Assembly (NCBI RefSeq): GCF_011801145.1
Contig: NZ_CP046172.1
Coordinates: 9,176,001 to 9,240,000 of the forward strand
Source: Nocardia arthritidis
GTDB taxonomy: Bacteria > Actinomycetota > Actinomycetes > Mycobacteriales > Mycobacteriaceae
Direction of reading: 5' to 3'
Length of the DNA stretch: 64,000 bases
The notes below the pieces were generated by a model. It did no database searches. It was not told the DNA's origin and saw only the letters and a list, made by a program, of their open reading frames with translations. Both the position numbers and the translations under genes were made by a program. Below are positions 17,652 to 27,745 of this stretch, in pieces; within the stretch, counting starts at the first letter, position 1, and each line of letters begins with the position of its first letter.

Positions 17652-18386
17652 TCAGAACGGACGGAAGCCCGCGCCGATCCCGCCCTGGCGATCGATATCC
17701 GACAGCACCAGCGCCATCGTGGTGGACAGCTCCGGCTGGTGCAGCAGGTCGCCACCGCCGCTGCACAGCGGGAGCGGCACGGTGATCGGGCCCGCCTTGA
17801 AGTCCGAACCGGCTACGACCATGCCGACCAGCTTGTCGCCCATCAGCACCGGCGCACCGGAATCGCCGTGGTTGGCGCACACCTGGCTGCGGAACCACGC
17901 CTGCTTGGTCTCCCAGGCGGGGCCGCAGGTGAAGCCGGTGGTGCGGCCGTTCTTGCAGACGATGTCGCCGACCTTCGGCGGCGCGCCGATTCCGGCGATC
18001 ACCGACTGCGCGACCTGCCGAGTCGGCGACACCCGCGCCGGGTCGAGTTCGATTACCGCCCAGTCATTGTCGACGCTCTTCGCCGCGACCTTGCCGACAA
18101 CGCCGGACTTGGGCGAATATTCGGCGGCCACCCGCATGCCGATCTCACCGCAGTGCCCCGCCGTCAACCCGACCAACCTGTTGTCGCGATCGAAACCGAT
18201 TGCGGTGAGCGTGCATTCGCTGACCGTATCCGGTTCCGAGGCCTCGATGTACAACCCGGAACCGCCGCCGAGCACCGCGGGACCCTCCGCCGATGCCGTC
18301 CCCCCGGAAAATACGCTGGTGGCGGCCAGAGCCGTCACCGCCGCGGCGACCCAGTGCACGATCCGGGTCCGCCCCGCTGAAAACAT
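17652..18386 (-). CDS. Secreted S1-family serine protease
   Basis: This 244-residue chymotrypsin-fold protein has a signal peptide ending near TASA. The catalytic triad is visible: His in LTAGHCGEIG, Asp in VDNDWAVIEL and Ser in ANHGDSGAPVLMG. Four cysteines (SECT, GHCG, IVCKN with FTCG, QVCAN) suggest disulfides. There is no long pro-region, unlike alpha-lytic protease, so it is either short-pro or constitutively active. It lies beside the two secreted CocE hydrolases, making a cluster of exported hydrolases. Confidence 0.85.
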   Translation of the reverse strand: MFSAGRTRIVHWVAAAVTALAATSVFSGGTASAEGPAVLGGGSGLYIEASEPDTVSECTLTAIGFDRDNRLVGLTAGHCGEIGMRVAAEYSPKSGVVGKVAAKSVDNDWAVIELDPARVSPTRQVAQSVIAGIGAPPKVGDIVCKNGRTTGFTCGPAWETKQAWFRSQVCANHGDSGAPVLMGDKLVGMVVAGSDFKAGPITVPLPLCSGGGDLLHQPELSTTMALVLSDIDRQGGIGAGFRPF

Positions 18387-18634
18387 CTCTACTCTTCTCT
18401 ATTCACCCCGGACCCGCCGGAGCCGGAACTCACACCCACGAACCACCGCACAGCCTCGGCATGAGGACCAAATCCCCCCTGGCGGAAAGCATCTCGACGG
18501 CCACACGAGCAAGGACGTTGGCACCCTATCAAGTGCCGCCGAGATCCGCGCGGCCGTCGATCCGCGACCGGATACGGCGGTGCGCCGCGGCCGAATCGAC
18601 CGCGGCGCACCGAGTTATCCACTGCTACAGCGCT

Positions 18635-19384
18635 TTACCGGCCACCACCCTGGTTGGCGACAGCGGCCGCACCGGCCGCGGCGGCCTCCGGGTCCAGGTA
18701 GGCCGCCGGACGCACCGGACGCAGCTGCTCGTCCAGCTCGTACACCAGCGGGATGCCGGTGGGGATGTTCAGTCCCGCGATATCGGCATCCGAGATCCGG
18801 TCCAGGTGCTTGACCAGCGCGCGCAGCGAATTGCCGTGCGCGGCAACCAGAACCGTCTTACCCGCGAGCAGTTCCTTGGAGATGGTCGACTCCCAGTACG
18901 GCACCATCCGGTTCACCACGTCGAGCAGGCATTCGGTCTTCGGAACCTCGATGCCCGCGTAGCGCGGATCGCCGTCCTGGCTGTACTCGTCGGCCGGATC
19001 GATCGGCGGCGGCGGGGTGTCGTAGCTGCGCCGCCACAGCATGAACTGGTCGTCGCCGTACTCGTCGCGGATCTGGGCCTTGTTCTTGCCCTGCAACGCG
19101 CCGTAGTGCCGCTCGTTCAGCCGCCAGTCCCGGACCACCGGGATCCAGTGCCGGTCGGCGGCGTCCAGCGCGATATTGGCGGTGCTGATCGCGCGGCGCA
19201 GCAGCGAGGTGTAGACGACGTCCGGCAGCACACCGTGTTCGGCGAGTAGCGCCCCGGCCCGCTTGCCCTCGGCGATGCCCTTATCGGTCAGGTGCACGTC
19301 CACCCAGCCGGTGAACAGGTTCAGCGCGTTCCATTCGCTCTCGCCGTGGCGCAGCAGCACGAGGGTGTACGTCATGGCGGCCAT
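18635..19384 (-). CDS. gpmA: 2,3-bisphosphoglycerate-dependent phosphoglycerate mutase
   Basis: This 249-residue enzyme has the catalytic histidine loop [18 protein letters not shown], the [10 protein letters not shown] segment, [12 protein letters not shown] and the second histidine region [12 protein letters not shown], which together define cofactor-dependent phosphoglycerate mutase (glycolysis and gluconeogenesis). Starts at 19384 and 19375 are both possible; neither has a clear ribosome site. In M. tuberculosis gpm1 directly precedes senX3; here about 11.5 kb of other genes lie between them. Confidence 0.93.
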   Translation of the reverse strand: MAAMTYTLVLLRHGESEWNALNLFTGWVDVHLTDKGIAEGKRAGALLAEHGVLPDVVYTSLLRRAISTANIALDAADRHWIPVVRDWRLNERHYGALQGKNKAQIRDEYGDDQFMLWRRSYDTPPPPIDPADEYSQDGDPRYAGIEVPKTECLLDVVNRMVPYWESTISKELLAGKTVLVAAHGNSLRALVKHLDRISDADIAGLNIPTGIPLVYELDEQLRPVRPAAYLDPEAAAAGAAAVANQGGGR

Positions 19385-19505
19385 TCTTGCAGGTCCGCCG
19401 GTAACGGTGGCAGCCGTGCGGGCTCGATGCCGGACAACTCACACTCGCCGGGACCGAGCGCGCGGGCGGGCGAACACCGGCGGCGCGCCGGTCCGGGGCG
19501 GCTGG

Positions 19506-20411
19506 TCAGTCGATGGTGTCGGCGGTCGCGTGCCCGGCCGCGAGCACACCGGCGCCGACGAGCGTGGCCCCGTTGGCGATTCGCGACTGCACCACCCGCA
19601 GCTTGCTGAGGAATCCCAGCCGGGCGTGCTTGGCGACGGCCGCGCGCAGCGGGGTCCAGAGCGGATCACCCGATTTCGCGAATCCGCCGCCGATCACCAC
19701 CAGATTGATATCGAGCAGCGCCGCGGCCGAGGCGATGGCCTGGCCGAGCGCGGTGCCCGCCCGCTCCAGCGCGGCCAGCGCGACGGCGTCGCCGATATGG
19801 GCGGCCTTGGCCAGCTCGGCCCCGGTGGTTCCGGCCCAGCCCTGCGCCCGCGCCCAGCGCACCGAGGACATTCCGCTGGCGACCGCCTCGACACAGCCGA
19901 CGCCGCCGCAACTGCACGGCGTATCCCAGCCGGGGACGACGATATGCCCGACATGTCCGGCATTGCCGGTGCGGCCGAGCACCACCTTGCCGTCGACGAT
20001 CAGCCCGCCGCCGATTCCGGAGGACACCGTCATGGCCATTCCGTCCGGCAGCCCGCGCAACGCGCCGACATGGTGTTCGGCCAGCGCGAGACAGGCTCCG
20101 TCGCTGGCGAATCGGATGGCGGCCGCCGGAAACAGCTCCTGTACCTTCGCGACGATCGGGAAGCCGGACCGCCATTCGGGCATATTCAACGGCATCGTCT
20201 TGCCGTGCGGCACATCCACCGGACCCGCCGAACCGATGCCGACCGCGGTCACCGGCTCGTCGCCCGCCACCTCCAGCAGCAGCGCCCGGCACACCTCCCA
20301 GACGCCGTCGGGCGGCACGTCGACCTGACGCACCTCACGCACCCGCCGTCCGGCGTGCACCCGCCCCGCGGCGAATTTGCTCGCGCCTATATCCAGGGCA
20401 AGAACCGTCAT
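19506..20411 (-). CDS. ROK-family sugar kinase (no HTH domain)
   Basis: This 301-residue protein starts directly with the ROK ATPase motif (MTVLALDIGASKFAAGRV) and has the zinc site of the family (His in GHIVV, then CSCGGVGCVEAVASG), plus SSGIGGGLIVDG and VVIGGGFAKSGDPLW. Family members phosphorylate glucose or related sugars. The syntenic M. tuberculosis gene Rv0485 is a longer ROK regulator with an N-terminal DNA-binding domain. Here that domain is absent, so a kinase role is more likely. The gene is convergent with nothing and shares strand with ybjN-mshA upstream. Confidence 0.85.
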   Translation of the reverse strand: MTVLALDIGASKFAAGRVHAGRRVREVRQVDVPPDGVWEVCRALLLEVAGDEPVTAVGIGSAGPVDVPHGKTMPLNMPEWRSGFPIVAKVQELFPAAAIRFASDGACLALAEHHVGALRGLPDGMAMTVSSGIGGGLIVDGKVVLGRTGNAGHVGHIVVPGWDTPCSCGGVGCVEAVASGMSSVRWARAQGWAGTTGAELAKAAHIGDAVALAALERAGTALGQAIASAAALLDINLVVIGGGFAKSGDPLWTPLRAAVAKHARLGFLSKLRVVQSRIANGATLVGAGVLAAGHATADTID

Positions 20412-20465
20412 CCATCTACCGCCTCTCGTGCTCGTGCCAGATCATGCCCGAGCCGAGCGCGAACT

Positions 20466-20969
20466 TCAGTGCTGTTCGGTGGACTCCACCAGATGTTCGA
20501 AGGCGCGCAGGTTCTTCAGCGACTCACCGCGCGAGACCCGCCACTTCCATTCCTTCCGGATGGATTCGGCGAAACCCAGCTCCAGCAGGACATTGAAATC
20601 GGCGTCGACGGCCTCCAGGACCTGGCCGAAGACCCGATCCAGTTCGTCTGCGGTGACGGCGTGCGTCGCGATCCGGCCGACGAGGTAGATGTCGCCGACA
20701 CGGTCCAGGGTGTAGGCGACGCCGTAGAGCCTGCGGTTGCGGCGCAGCAGGAATTTGTAGACGCCCTCGAAGTTCTCGTCCGGTTTGCGGCAGACGAAGG
20801 ATTCGATGCGCACGCCGTGTTTGCCGACGGTGAGCATGACGGTGGTCTTCAGTTTGCGCTCACCCGGCAGGATGACGACGAAGGTCTCCGCACCGGGGTG
20901 GGTGTATTCGATTTCCCTTTCGCGCAACGTCTCATCGATCAGCTGCGCGGTGACTCGCAGCTCGCTCAC
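20466..20969 (-). CDS. YbjN domain protein (Rv0487-like)
   Basis: This 167-residue soluble protein has the YbjN/type III chaperone-like fold: alternating strands and helices with [44 protein letters not shown] and [10 protein letters not shown]. Its ATG overlaps the mshA stop by four bases, so the two are co-translated. Function is unknown. Conservation of the mshA-ybjN pairing across mycolic-acid actinomycetes hints at a link to mycothiol synthesis. Confidence 0.85.
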   Translation of the reverse strand: MSELRVTAQLIDETLREREIEYTHPGAETFVVILPGERKLKTTVMLTVGKHGVRIESFVCRKPDENFEGVYKFLLRRNRRLYGVAYTLDRVGDIYLVGRIATHAVTADELDRVFGQVLEAVDADFNVLLELGFAESIRKEWKWRVSRGESLKNLRAFEHLVESTEQH

Positions 20970-22354
20970 CTTTTGACTCCCATCCGTCGTCGCAGCAGCG
21001 CCCGCGGCGCACTGCGTTCCAGGCTAACCCGCTCGCCGGGACGCGCGTTCGCGCCGCGGGAGATCGCGCCGCGGAACCTGGCGTGCTCGGGACGGAATCC
21101 GGCGAGCGCGGCCGAATAACTGGCGAGCAAACCGTCCGCGGTGTGCTCCCAGGAGAAGTTCGCCGCATGATCGACGGCCCGGATTCCCATGCGCCACAGG
21201 CGAATCCGATCGGCGAGCAGGTAGGTCAGCGCATCGGCCCATTCCTCGGTGCGGTGCCCGGGCACCAGCAGGCCGGATTCGCCGTGCCGCACCGCGGTGC
21301 CGAGCCCGCCGACATCGGCGGCCAGCACCGGGGTGCCGCTGGCCTGCGCCTCGATGGCGACCAGGCCGAAGGATTCGTTATAGCTGGGGACCGCGACCAG
21401 ATCCGCCGCGCGATACACCTGCACGAGCCGGTCCGGCGGCTGCGGCGGCAGGAAGGTGACGCGGTCCGCGATGCCGAGCGCGGCGGCCAATTCGATCAGC
21501 GAGTGCGGGCGTTCCAGGCCGGTGCCCGACGGCCCGCCGACGATGAGCACCCGCAGGGCGCGCTCCGGTTCCCGGCGCAGCACCTCGGCCGCGGCGCGAA
21601 TCAGCACGTCCGGCGCCTTGAGCGGCTGGATCCGGCCGACGAACGCGACGATCTGCTCCGCCTGCGATAGCCCCAAAGCGGTTCGGGCAGCGGCCTTTTC
21701 GCCGGGACGATAGCGGGCGAGGTCGGCGCCGGGCGGTACCACGTCGATCTTTTCCGGATCGGCGCCGTACAGCTCGATCAGCTGTCGTGCCTCCTCGACG
21801 GTGTTGGCGACCAGCCGGTCGGCCTCGCCGATGAGCTGCTTCTCACCGATCTGCCGGGATAGCGGCTCCGGACAGTCGCCGTCGGCGAGCGCGGCGTTCT
21901 TCACGGCGGCCAGCGTGTGCGCGGTGTGCACCAGCGGGACCCGCCAGCGATCCTTGGTCAACCAGCCCACCTGGCCGGATAGCCAGTAGTGCGAATGGAT
22001 CAGGTCGTAGTGGCCGGGCAGCTGCCTGGCCTCCTGGCGCAGCACCTCCGCGGTGAACGGGCACAGCTGGGTCGGCAGATCGCGCTTGTCCAGCCCCTCG
22101 AATGGTCCCGCGACCACATTGCGCACCAGGACACCGGGCGCGGCCTCCTGCACCGGCGGCACATTCGACGAGGTGGCACGGGTGAAAATCTCGACCTCGA
22201 TGCCGCGTCTGGCCAGTTGCACGGCGGTTTGCAGCACGTAGACGTTCATGCCCCCGGCGTCGCCGGTGCCCGGCTGAGCAAGTGGTGAGGTGTGCACCGA
22301 TATCACGGCGATCCGACTGGGCCGTATGTCCGGGCGTTGACTCACACTCTCCAT
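20966..22354 (-). CDS. mshA: D-inositol-3-phosphate glycosyltransferase MshA
   Basis: MshA joins GlcNAc from UDP-GlcNAc to 1L-myo-inositol-1-phosphate, the first step of mycothiol biosynthesis. The GT-B fold glycosyltransferase (family 4) is shown by [25 protein letters not shown] at the N-terminus (split here: [19 protein letters not shown]), [15 protein letters not shown], and the donor-site motif [18 protein letters not shown] 22354 gives 462 residues; a GTG at 22390 would add 12. Neither start has a clear ribosome site. Confidence 0.92.
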   Translation of the reverse strand: MESVSQRPDIRPSRIAVISVHTSPLAQPGTGDAGGMNVYVLQTAVQLARRGIEVEIFTRATSSNVPPVQEAAPGVLVRNVVAGPFEGLDKRDLPTQLCPFTAEVLRQEARQLPGHYDLIHSHYWLSGQVGWLTKDRWRVPLVHTAHTLAAVKNAALADGDCPEPLSRQIGEKQLIGEADRLVANTVEEARQLIELYGADPEKIDVVPPGADLARYRPGEKAAARTALGLSQAEQIVAFVGRIQPLKAPDVLIRAAAEVLRREPERALRVLIVGGPSGTGLERPHSLIELAAALGIADRVTFLPPQPPDRLVQVYRAADLVAVPSYNESFGLVAIEAQASGTPVLAADVGGLGTAVRHGESGLLVPGHRTEEWADALTYLLADRIRLWRMGIRAVDHAANFSWEHTADGLLASYSAALAGFRPEHARFRGAISRGANARPGERVSLERSAPRALLRRRMGVKR

Positions 22355-22462
22355 AGTGCACGGGGAATCGCCGGACTCAGACACCGTCACCGGGCGGAGT
22401 GACAGCCATCACAGCCCGTTCGTGAGTACTGTCACCCGCCGCGGCGCAAGGGATTTATTCGG

Positions 22463-23284
22463 TCAGAGTCGTTCGACGAAGGCCGTCACCTCGGCCACGA
22501 ATCGCGGCCGGTCCTCGATGAACAGGCCGTGCTGCGCGCCGTCCCAGAACGACGAATGCGCGTACGGCGCGGTCTCCAGGATGTAGCGCGCATTCTCGAT
22601 CGGCACCACCGGATCCGCGGTCCCGTGCAGCACCAGCACCGGAATATCAAGGGCGCGAAGGGTTTCGGTATTGTCGACGGTTCGGTAGAACAGCGCCTTG
22701 CGCACCGAGGGCAGCGTCGCGAGGCTGGTGCCGAACATCCGCTGCGCCTCGACGCCCTTATCGGCGCCCGGCCCGGTATTGGCATTGCCGAAGGCGCCGA
22801 ACGCGCGTACCGCGGGCCCGGCGTGCTCGTCGAAGACGCCGGGAATCGCCGCCTGCATGGCCGGTCCGGTGGCCGCACCCGGCACCCCGCGGCCGATATT
22901 GGCCATCGAACCGCTGTAGATGACGCCCGCGATCGCGCCCGAGCCGTAGACGGTCAGATAGTCCGACAGCACGATGCCGCCGTACGACCAGCCGAGCAGC
23001 ACCGCGCCCGCCGTGATCCCCTCGGCCGCGAGCACCGCCGCGATATCCGCGGCCCAGTTCTTCGGATCGTCGTAACCGGCGGCGGGCGCACCGGAATAGC
23101 CGTGACCGCGCAGGTCCACCGCGATCACCCGGAAGCGGGCGGCGAGATCGTCGGCGGCACCGCCCCAGCAGCGCAGGTTGGCCGACCAACCGTGCAGCAG
23201 CACCAGCGGGCGAGCCTGCGCCGGACCGGTGACCTGGTAGACGATGGCGGTGCCGTCCGCGCTGGTTACTTCCCGTATAGCCAT
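22463..23284 (-). CDS. Alpha/beta hydrolase
   Basis: This 273-residue protein has the oxyanion segment VLLHGWSANLRCWG, the strand-turn VDLRGHGYSGAP, the nucleophile elbow LLGWSYGGIV, an Asp in VLVLHGTADPVVPIENA and a terminal His in WDGAQHGLF. It resembles non-haem chloroperoxidase/esterase-type hydrolases. The physiological substrate is unknown. It is divergent from the SDR gene at 23350 with 65 bp between starts. Confidence 0.85.
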   Translation of the reverse strand: MAIREVTSADGTAIVYQVTGPAQARPLVLLHGWSANLRCWGGAADDLAARFRVIAVDLRGHGYSGAPAAGYDDPKNWAADIAAVLAAEGITAGAVLLGWSYGGIVLSDYLTVYGSGAIAGVIYSGSMANIGRGVPGAATGPAMQAAIPGVFDEHAGPAVRAFGAFGNANTGPGADKGVEAQRMFGTSLATLPSVRKALFYRTVDNTETLRALDIPVLVLHGTADPVVPIENARYILETAPYAHSSFWDGAQHGLFIEDRPRFVAEVTAFVERL

Positions 23285-23349
23285 GCCGCCAGGCTAACGG
23301 TGAGAAGGACAACAGCGTCGGCTCCAACGGCCCACCTAGGATTGCGCAC

Positions 23350-24084
23350 ATGAGCATTCGCACCGCCGTCGTCACCGGAGCCAGCTCGGGTATCGGGGAG
23401 GCCACCGCCCGGGAACTCGCGAAACAGGGCTACCACGTGATCATCGGCGCGCGGCGGCTGGACCGGCTGGAGCGGCTCGCCGACGAAATCGGCGGCACCG
23501 CACTGGAACTCGACGTCACCTCGGACGATTCGGTGCGCACCTTCGCCGAGGCGATCGAGCGGGCCGATGTGCTGGTGAACAATGCGGGCGGCGCGAAAGG
23601 TCTGGCCACGGTCGCCGACGCCGACCTGGACGACTGGCGCTGGATGTGGGAGACGAATGTGCTCGGCACCCTGCGCGTCACCAAGGCGCTGCTGCCGAAG
23701 CTGATCGCCTCGGGCGACGGGCTCATCGTCACCATCACCTCGGTGGCCGCGTTCGTCACCTACGACAACGGTTCCGGCTACACCTCGGCCAAGCACGCGC
23801 AGGCGGTACTGCATCGCACACTGCGCGGCGAACTCCTCGGAAAACCGGTGCGGCTCACCGAAATCGCACCCGGCGCGGTGGAAACCGAATTCTCGCTGGT
23901 GCGTTTCGGCGGCGACGCCGAGCGCGCCGCGAAGGTGTACGAGGGCATCGACCCGCTGGTCGCGCAGGACATCGCGGAGATCGTCGGATTCGTGGCGAGC
24001 CGCCCATCGCATGTGAACCTGGACCAGATCATCGTCAAGCCGCGCGACCAGGCCGACGCCGGGCGTTTCGCCCGTCGCAACTGA
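23350..24084 (+). CDS. Short-chain dehydrogenase/reductase (Rv0484c-like)
   Basis: This 244-residue classical SDR has TGASSGIGEATA for cofactor binding, basic GARRLDR suggesting NADP, NNAGGAKG, catalytic Ser in ITSVAA, and Tyr-x3-Lys as YTSAK. The C-terminal SRPSHVNLDQIIVKPRDQ is typical of the YdfG/serine 3-dehydrogenase-like branch. It is the positional homologue of Rv0484c next to the L,D-transpeptidase. Confidence 0.88.
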   Translation: MSIRTAVVTGASSGIGEATARELAKQGYHVIIGARRLDRLERLADEIGGTALELDVTSDDSVRTFAEAIERADVLVNNAGGAKGLATVADADLDDWRWMWETNVLGTLRVTKALLPKLIASGDGLIVTITSVAAFVTYDNGSGYTSAKHAQAVLHRTLRGELLGKPVRLTEIAPGAVETEFSLVRFGGDAERAAKVYEGIDPLVAQDIAEIVGFVASRPSHVNLDQIIVKPRDQADAGRFARRN

Positions 24085-24109
24085 GTCGTCAAGCGCGCAT
24101 TGATACGGA

Positions 24110-24145
24110 ATTGGCCCGCGACATCAGATGATGTTGCGGGCCAAT
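24110..24145. terminator. Bidirectional terminator hairpin
   Basis: A 16-bp stem with one G-T pair (ATTGGCCCGCGACATC against GATGTTGCGGGCCAAT) and an AGAT loop lies between the convergent SDR and L,D-transpeptidase genes. Confidence 0.8.
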
Positions 24146-24160
24146 CGAATCGGAGGGACC

Positions 24161-25399
24161 TCAGCGTCCGCCGACGGGCTGCGGCGGCACCGGGGTGGCG
24201 GTAACCACCTGCGACGGTTCACCTTTCAGCGCCGACATGGACTTCCAAGTATTCCAGTCTATGGTCCAGTCGTAGAGGTCGCCGTCGGCGGCCGAGAGCG
24301 GAATCGATGTGCCGGTCACCTCGACCGGATCGCCGTAGAGCGCGGTCGGGAAGTACTTCTGCGCATCACCGGGCGAGAGGTTGATGCAGCCGTTGGTGAC
24401 ATTCGCCGAACCCTGTGACGCAACGGATTCCGGGTTCGCGTGGATGAATTCACCGTTGTTGGAGATGCGTACCGCCCACCGTTCCCGAACGTTGGTGTAG
24501 AACGGCGGATTCGACATCATGAAGTCCTCGTACTTCTCGGTGACCACATGGACGCCGGAGCGGGTCACGTTGCGCGGCTCGTTGCCCTCGCCGTAGCTCA
24601 CCGCGAAATCGAAGATGACCTGCCCGTCGCGCACCACCTGCATGCGGTGACTCGGCGCGTTCGCCTTGACGATCTGACTGCGGCCGATCTTGAAATCCGA
24701 AGTGAGATCGGTATATCCGTAGTTGCCGTTGCCCAGGTCCAGGCCGTACAGCTTGGCCGCGACGTGCACGGTGGTGCCGGGAACCCAGTAATCCTTGGGC
24801 CGCCAGTGCAATCGGGAGCCGTTGTCGTCCGGGAACCAGGCCCACGCCCCCTCGGTGGGCGGATCGGTGGTGATGGTGAGCGCCTTCTCGACCGCCTGCT
24901 TGTTCTGCACGGATGCCTTGAACTGCAGGATGATCGGCGCCGCGATGCCGACCTCTTGATTATCGGCGATATTGATGGTCGCCGGGACGGTGTTCTTGGG
25001 CGCCAGCGTGCTGAAGCTGCCCTCGATCGGAATCGGTTTGTGGTCGGTGCCGATCGCGGTGCCGGACCAGGTGTATGTGGCGTTGTAGCCGAGCGCCTCG
25101 GTGATCTTGAAGCTGTGTTTGTCGGGTGCGAGCTCGCCGGTGACCTGCTTACCAGCGGCGTTCGTCAGCGCGACCTGATCGATGGTGCCGTTGGCGACGC
25201 TGACCGAGACGGGATCGACCGGGTTGACGTTCTTCGCCTTGTCCCCCGGCGCCAGGGTCACCTTCGCGACCGGCTCCGCCGCCGCCGGATTGTCTTTCTT
25301 ACCGCTTCCGCTCGAACATCCCGCTACCAGCGCGACCACCACGAGCAGTGCGGCCGATACGGCGAACGCCGATCTTCGGATCACTGGACGATTGCTCAC
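24161..25399 (-). CDS. Lipoprotein L,D-transpeptidase (LprQ/LdtMt5-like)
   Basis: This 412-residue protein has a lipoprotein signal peptide with lipobox VAGC near residue 28. Two Ig-like domains (about 60-250) precede a YkuD catalytic domain (about 255-385) with FDFAVSYGEG, FIHANPES and the catalytic cysteine in VTNGCINLSPG. The usual motif is His-x14-17-[S/T]HGC; here His is 14 residues before TNGC, so the residue before Gly is Asn instead of His. It makes 3-3 peptidoglycan cross-links. Adjacent murB and the SDR reproduce the Rv0482-Rv0484 order. Confidence 0.9.
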   Translation of the reverse strand: MSNRPVIRRSAFAVSAALLVVVALVAGCSSGSGKKDNPAAAEPVAKVTLAPGDKAKNVNPVDPVSVSVANGTIDQVALTNAAGKQVTGELAPDKHSFKITEALGYNATYTWSGTAIGTDHKPIPIEGSFSTLAPKNTVPATINIADNQEVGIAAPIILQFKASVQNKQAVEKALTITTDPPTEGAWAWFPDDNGSRLHWRPKDYWVPGTTVHVAAKLYGLDLGNGNYGYTDLTSDFKIGRSQIVKANAPSHRMQVVRDGQVIFDFAVSYGEGNEPRNVTRSGVHVVTEKYEDFMMSNPPFYTNVRERWAVRISNNGEFIHANPESVASQGSANVTNGCINLSPGDAQKYFPTALYGDPVEVTGTSIPLSAADGDLYDWTIDWNTWKSMSALKGEPSQVVTATPVPPQPVGGR

Positions 25400-25467
25400 T
25401 TCTTCGAATTTACGCGGAGCGAATAGTTCGGTCGGCTACCGAAAAATGTGGTGTCCGTTTCACCCGG

Positions 25468-26550
25468 TTAGAGGGTTATCCCGACGGTGACCGGCTCGGG
25501 CTCCAACCGGATGCCGAACCGCTCGGCCACCCCCGCCCGCACCGTCCTGGCCAGCGCGATCAGCTCCGCCGCGGTCGCATCGCCCCGGTTCGTCAGTGCC
25601 AGCGTATGTTTCGTGGACAGCCGGGCCCGCGCATCCGGCCCCGGATACCCCTTCGCGAAACCCGCGCGCTCGATCAGCCAGCCCGCTGAGAACTTCACCC
25701 CGTCCGGCGCCGGATAAGTGGGAATCGTGATATCGCCCACATGGGCGCGGATCGCGGCCAGCACCGCGTCGACGCGCGCGTGCGGCACCACCGGATTGGT
25801 GAAGAAGGATCCGGCGCTCCAGGTGTCGTGATCGGCCGGATCGAGCACCATGCCCTTGCCCGCACGCAACCGCAGCACCACCTGACGCACCTGATCGGCG
25901 GGGCGGGACTCGCCCTCGGCCGCGCCGAGCGCCGCGGCCAGCTCCCGGTAGCGCAGCGGCGCGCTCGCACCGCTGGGATCGAGCGCGAACTCGACCGCGA
26001 GCACCACCGCGGCGTCGCTGTGCTTGAGCACGCTGGTGCGATAACCGAAACCGAGCTCGTCCGGTGTCGCCCAACGGATTTCACCGCTGGCCCGATCCAG
26101 CAGCCGGATCCGGCGCAGCAGCTGCGCGACCTCGACGCCGTACGCGCCAACGTTCTGCACCGGCGTCGCACCCGCCGAACCGGGAATCCCGGACAGGCAT
26201 TCCAGTCCGCCGAGACCCGCGGCCACGGTCCGCGCGACGACCGAATCCCAATCCGCGCCCGCCTCGGCCAGCACGCCGTCGGCACCGAGCGTCACGGCGT
26301 CGTTGGCCACCCGGACCACGACGCCGTCGAAGCCCGCGTCCCCGATGAGCAGATTCGAACCACCCGCGATGAGCAGCAGCGGGATTCGCGCCGCGTCCAG
26401 CGCGCGTACGGTCGCCACCAGCGCATCCGTCGTCGGACATGTCGCGACGGGAGCCGGACCGCCGACCCGGAGCGTGGTCAGCCCGGCCAGCGGCACGTCC
26501 GGCCGCAGCGTCGCGCCGGTCGCGGCCAGTGTGGCGCGCAGCTCGTCCAT
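25468..26550 (-). CDS. murB: UDP-N-acetylenolpyruvoylglucosamine reductase
   Basis: MurB reduces UDP-GlcNAc-enolpyruvate to UDP-MurNAc with FAD and NADPH. The 360-residue protein from ATG 26550 has TLRVGGPAP, the FAD-binding [40 protein letters not shown], the proton-donor Ser in [10 protein letters not shown], and [10 protein letters not shown]. An in-frame GTG at 26574 is an alternative start. The long open frame above it has no MurB similarity and overlaps the divergent DUF2505 gene at 26599. Confidence 0.93.
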   Translation of the reverse strand: MDELRATLAATGATLRPDVPLAGLTTLRVGGPAPVATCPTTDALVATVRALDAARIPLLLIAGGSNLLIGDAGFDGVVVRVANDAVTLGADGVLAEAGADWDSVVARTVAAGLGGLECLSGIPGSAGATPVQNVGAYGVEVAQLLRRIRLLDRASGEIRWATPDELGFGYRTSVLKHSDAAVVLAVEFALDPSGASAPLRYRELAAALGAAEGESRPADQVRQVVLRLRAGKGMVLDPADHDTWSAGSFFTNPVVPHARVDAVLAAIRAHVGDITIPTYPAPDGVKFSAGWLIERAGFAKGYPGPDARARLSTKHTLALTNRGDATAAELIALARTVRAGVAERFGIRLEPEPVTVGITL

Positions 26551-26598
26551 GGACACCACCCGAGAAGTTCGCACAGCCAGACGGTAGCGTGTCCGACC

Positions 26599-27084
26599 AT
26601 GGCAACATGGTTGGCGTTCACGGCCCGCTACGCTCACTCGCTGGACGCCGTCCGTGCGGCGCTCGCGAACGAGCAGTATTGGAAGGACCGCATCGCCGAG
26701 GTCGGCGGGCCGAACGCCCGGCTCGACTCGGTCACCGTGCAGGGCGACCATGTGCGCGTCGAGATGGTGCAGGCGATCGCCGCCGAACTGCTGCCCGCCG
26801 CGATCACCGCGGTGCGTCCCGGGGATCTGATCATTCCGCGCACCGAGGAGTGGCAGGGCGATTCGGGCACCTTCACCGCGCGGGTCGAGGGTGCGCCCGC
26901 CGAGGTCGCGGGCACCATCAAGCTGGAAGCCGACGGCGCGGGCGCGGTGGCGACCGTCAAGGGCAGCATCGAGGTGAAGATTCCGCTGTTCGGCGGCAAG
27001 ATCGAGGCCGCGATCCAGGAGCGCCTCGTCGAACTGCTCGGCAACGAGGAAGAGTTCACCAACACCTGGTTGTCCCAGCACTGA
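26599..27084 (+). CDS. DUF2505 (SRPBCC-like) protein, copy 1
   Basis: This 161-residue soluble protein starts at ATG 26599. DUF2505 proteins have an SRPBCC-like lipid/hydrophobic-ligand-binding fold. Typical features are [25 protein letters not shown] at the start (in pieces: [19 protein letters not shown]), a central strand-rich part and C-terminal [12 protein letters not shown]. The next gene is a diverged second copy. Function unknown. It corresponds to the Rv0481c position beside murB. Confidence 0.82.
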   Translation: MATWLAFTARYAHSLDAVRAALANEQYWKDRIAEVGGPNARLDSVTVQGDHVRVEMVQAIAAELLPAAITAVRPGDLIIPRTEEWQGDSGTFTARVEGAPAEVAGTIKLEADGAGAVATVKGSIEVKIPLFGGKIEAAIQERLVELLGNEEEFTNTWLSQH

Positions 27085-27226
27085 ACGTCCGCGGGCGAGG
27101 CGCGTCCACGCCTCGCCGGTAGGAATTCGCGGCCGACGTGGTAACGCTGCTTCGGACCTCAGACTCGCGCCGCGCGGGGCCCGCCGAACGATGCGCCGAC
27201 GATTCGCTCGCGTAATCTGTGCGCTC

Positions 27227-27745
27227 ATGGCACGCCGACTCGACTACTCAGCCCGCTACCCGCTGCGTACCACCAAGGAGCTCTACGCGGCGCTGTCGAA
27301 CCGCGACTACTGGGATGCGCGGATGGTGGAGATGAACAAGTACGCGCCGGGTAACGAGGTGGCGAGCTTCGAGGCCGGTGACGACGGCATCGACGTCGTG
27401 CTCAACCACGTCCTGCCGCGCGAGATGCTCCCCGAGATCGCGCAGACGGTGATGCGCAAGGATATGGTCATCACGCACAAGGAGACCTTCGGCCCGTTCG
27501 GCCCCGAGGTCGAGGGCAAATTCTCCGCCTCCATCCCGGCGGGCCCCGGCAGCCTCGGCGGCACCATGCGGATGTTCCCCACCGACACCGGCTGCACCAT
27601 GCGCTATTCCTCGGAGGCAAAGGTTTTCATTCCGATGCTCGGCCCGCGGCTGGAACAGCTCATGCTGATCAACCTGGTGGACCTGTTCCGCGGCGAGGCC
27701 GAATTCACGATCCAGTGGCTGGACGAGCAAAACCCGATCAGCTGA
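27227..27745 (+). CDS. DUF2505 (SRPBCC-like) protein, copy 2
   Basis: This 172-residue paralog of the preceding gene starts at ATG 27227 ([19 protein letters not shown]). It shares SARY, an early YWDARMVEM helix and the amphipathic C-terminal helix ([18 protein letters not shown]). Identity to copy 1 is low. The in-frame GTG/ATG at 27191 upstream is possible but less family-like. Its end overlaps the next methyltransferase start. Confidence 0.8.
   Translation: MARRLDYSARYPLRTTKELYAALSNRDYWDARMVEMNKYAPGNEVASFEAGDDGIDVVLNHVLPREMLPEIAQTVMRKDMVITHKETFGPFGPEVEGKFSASIPAGPGSLGGTMRMFPTDTGCTMRYSSEAKVFIPMLGPRLEQLMLINLVDLFRGEAEFTIQWLDEQNPIS

Noticed and set aside
26575..27228. N-terminal extension of MurB (about 220 residues open upstream)
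   Set aside because: The extension overlaps the DUF2505 gene on the other strand and has no MurB similarity; the MurB fold begins at 26550.
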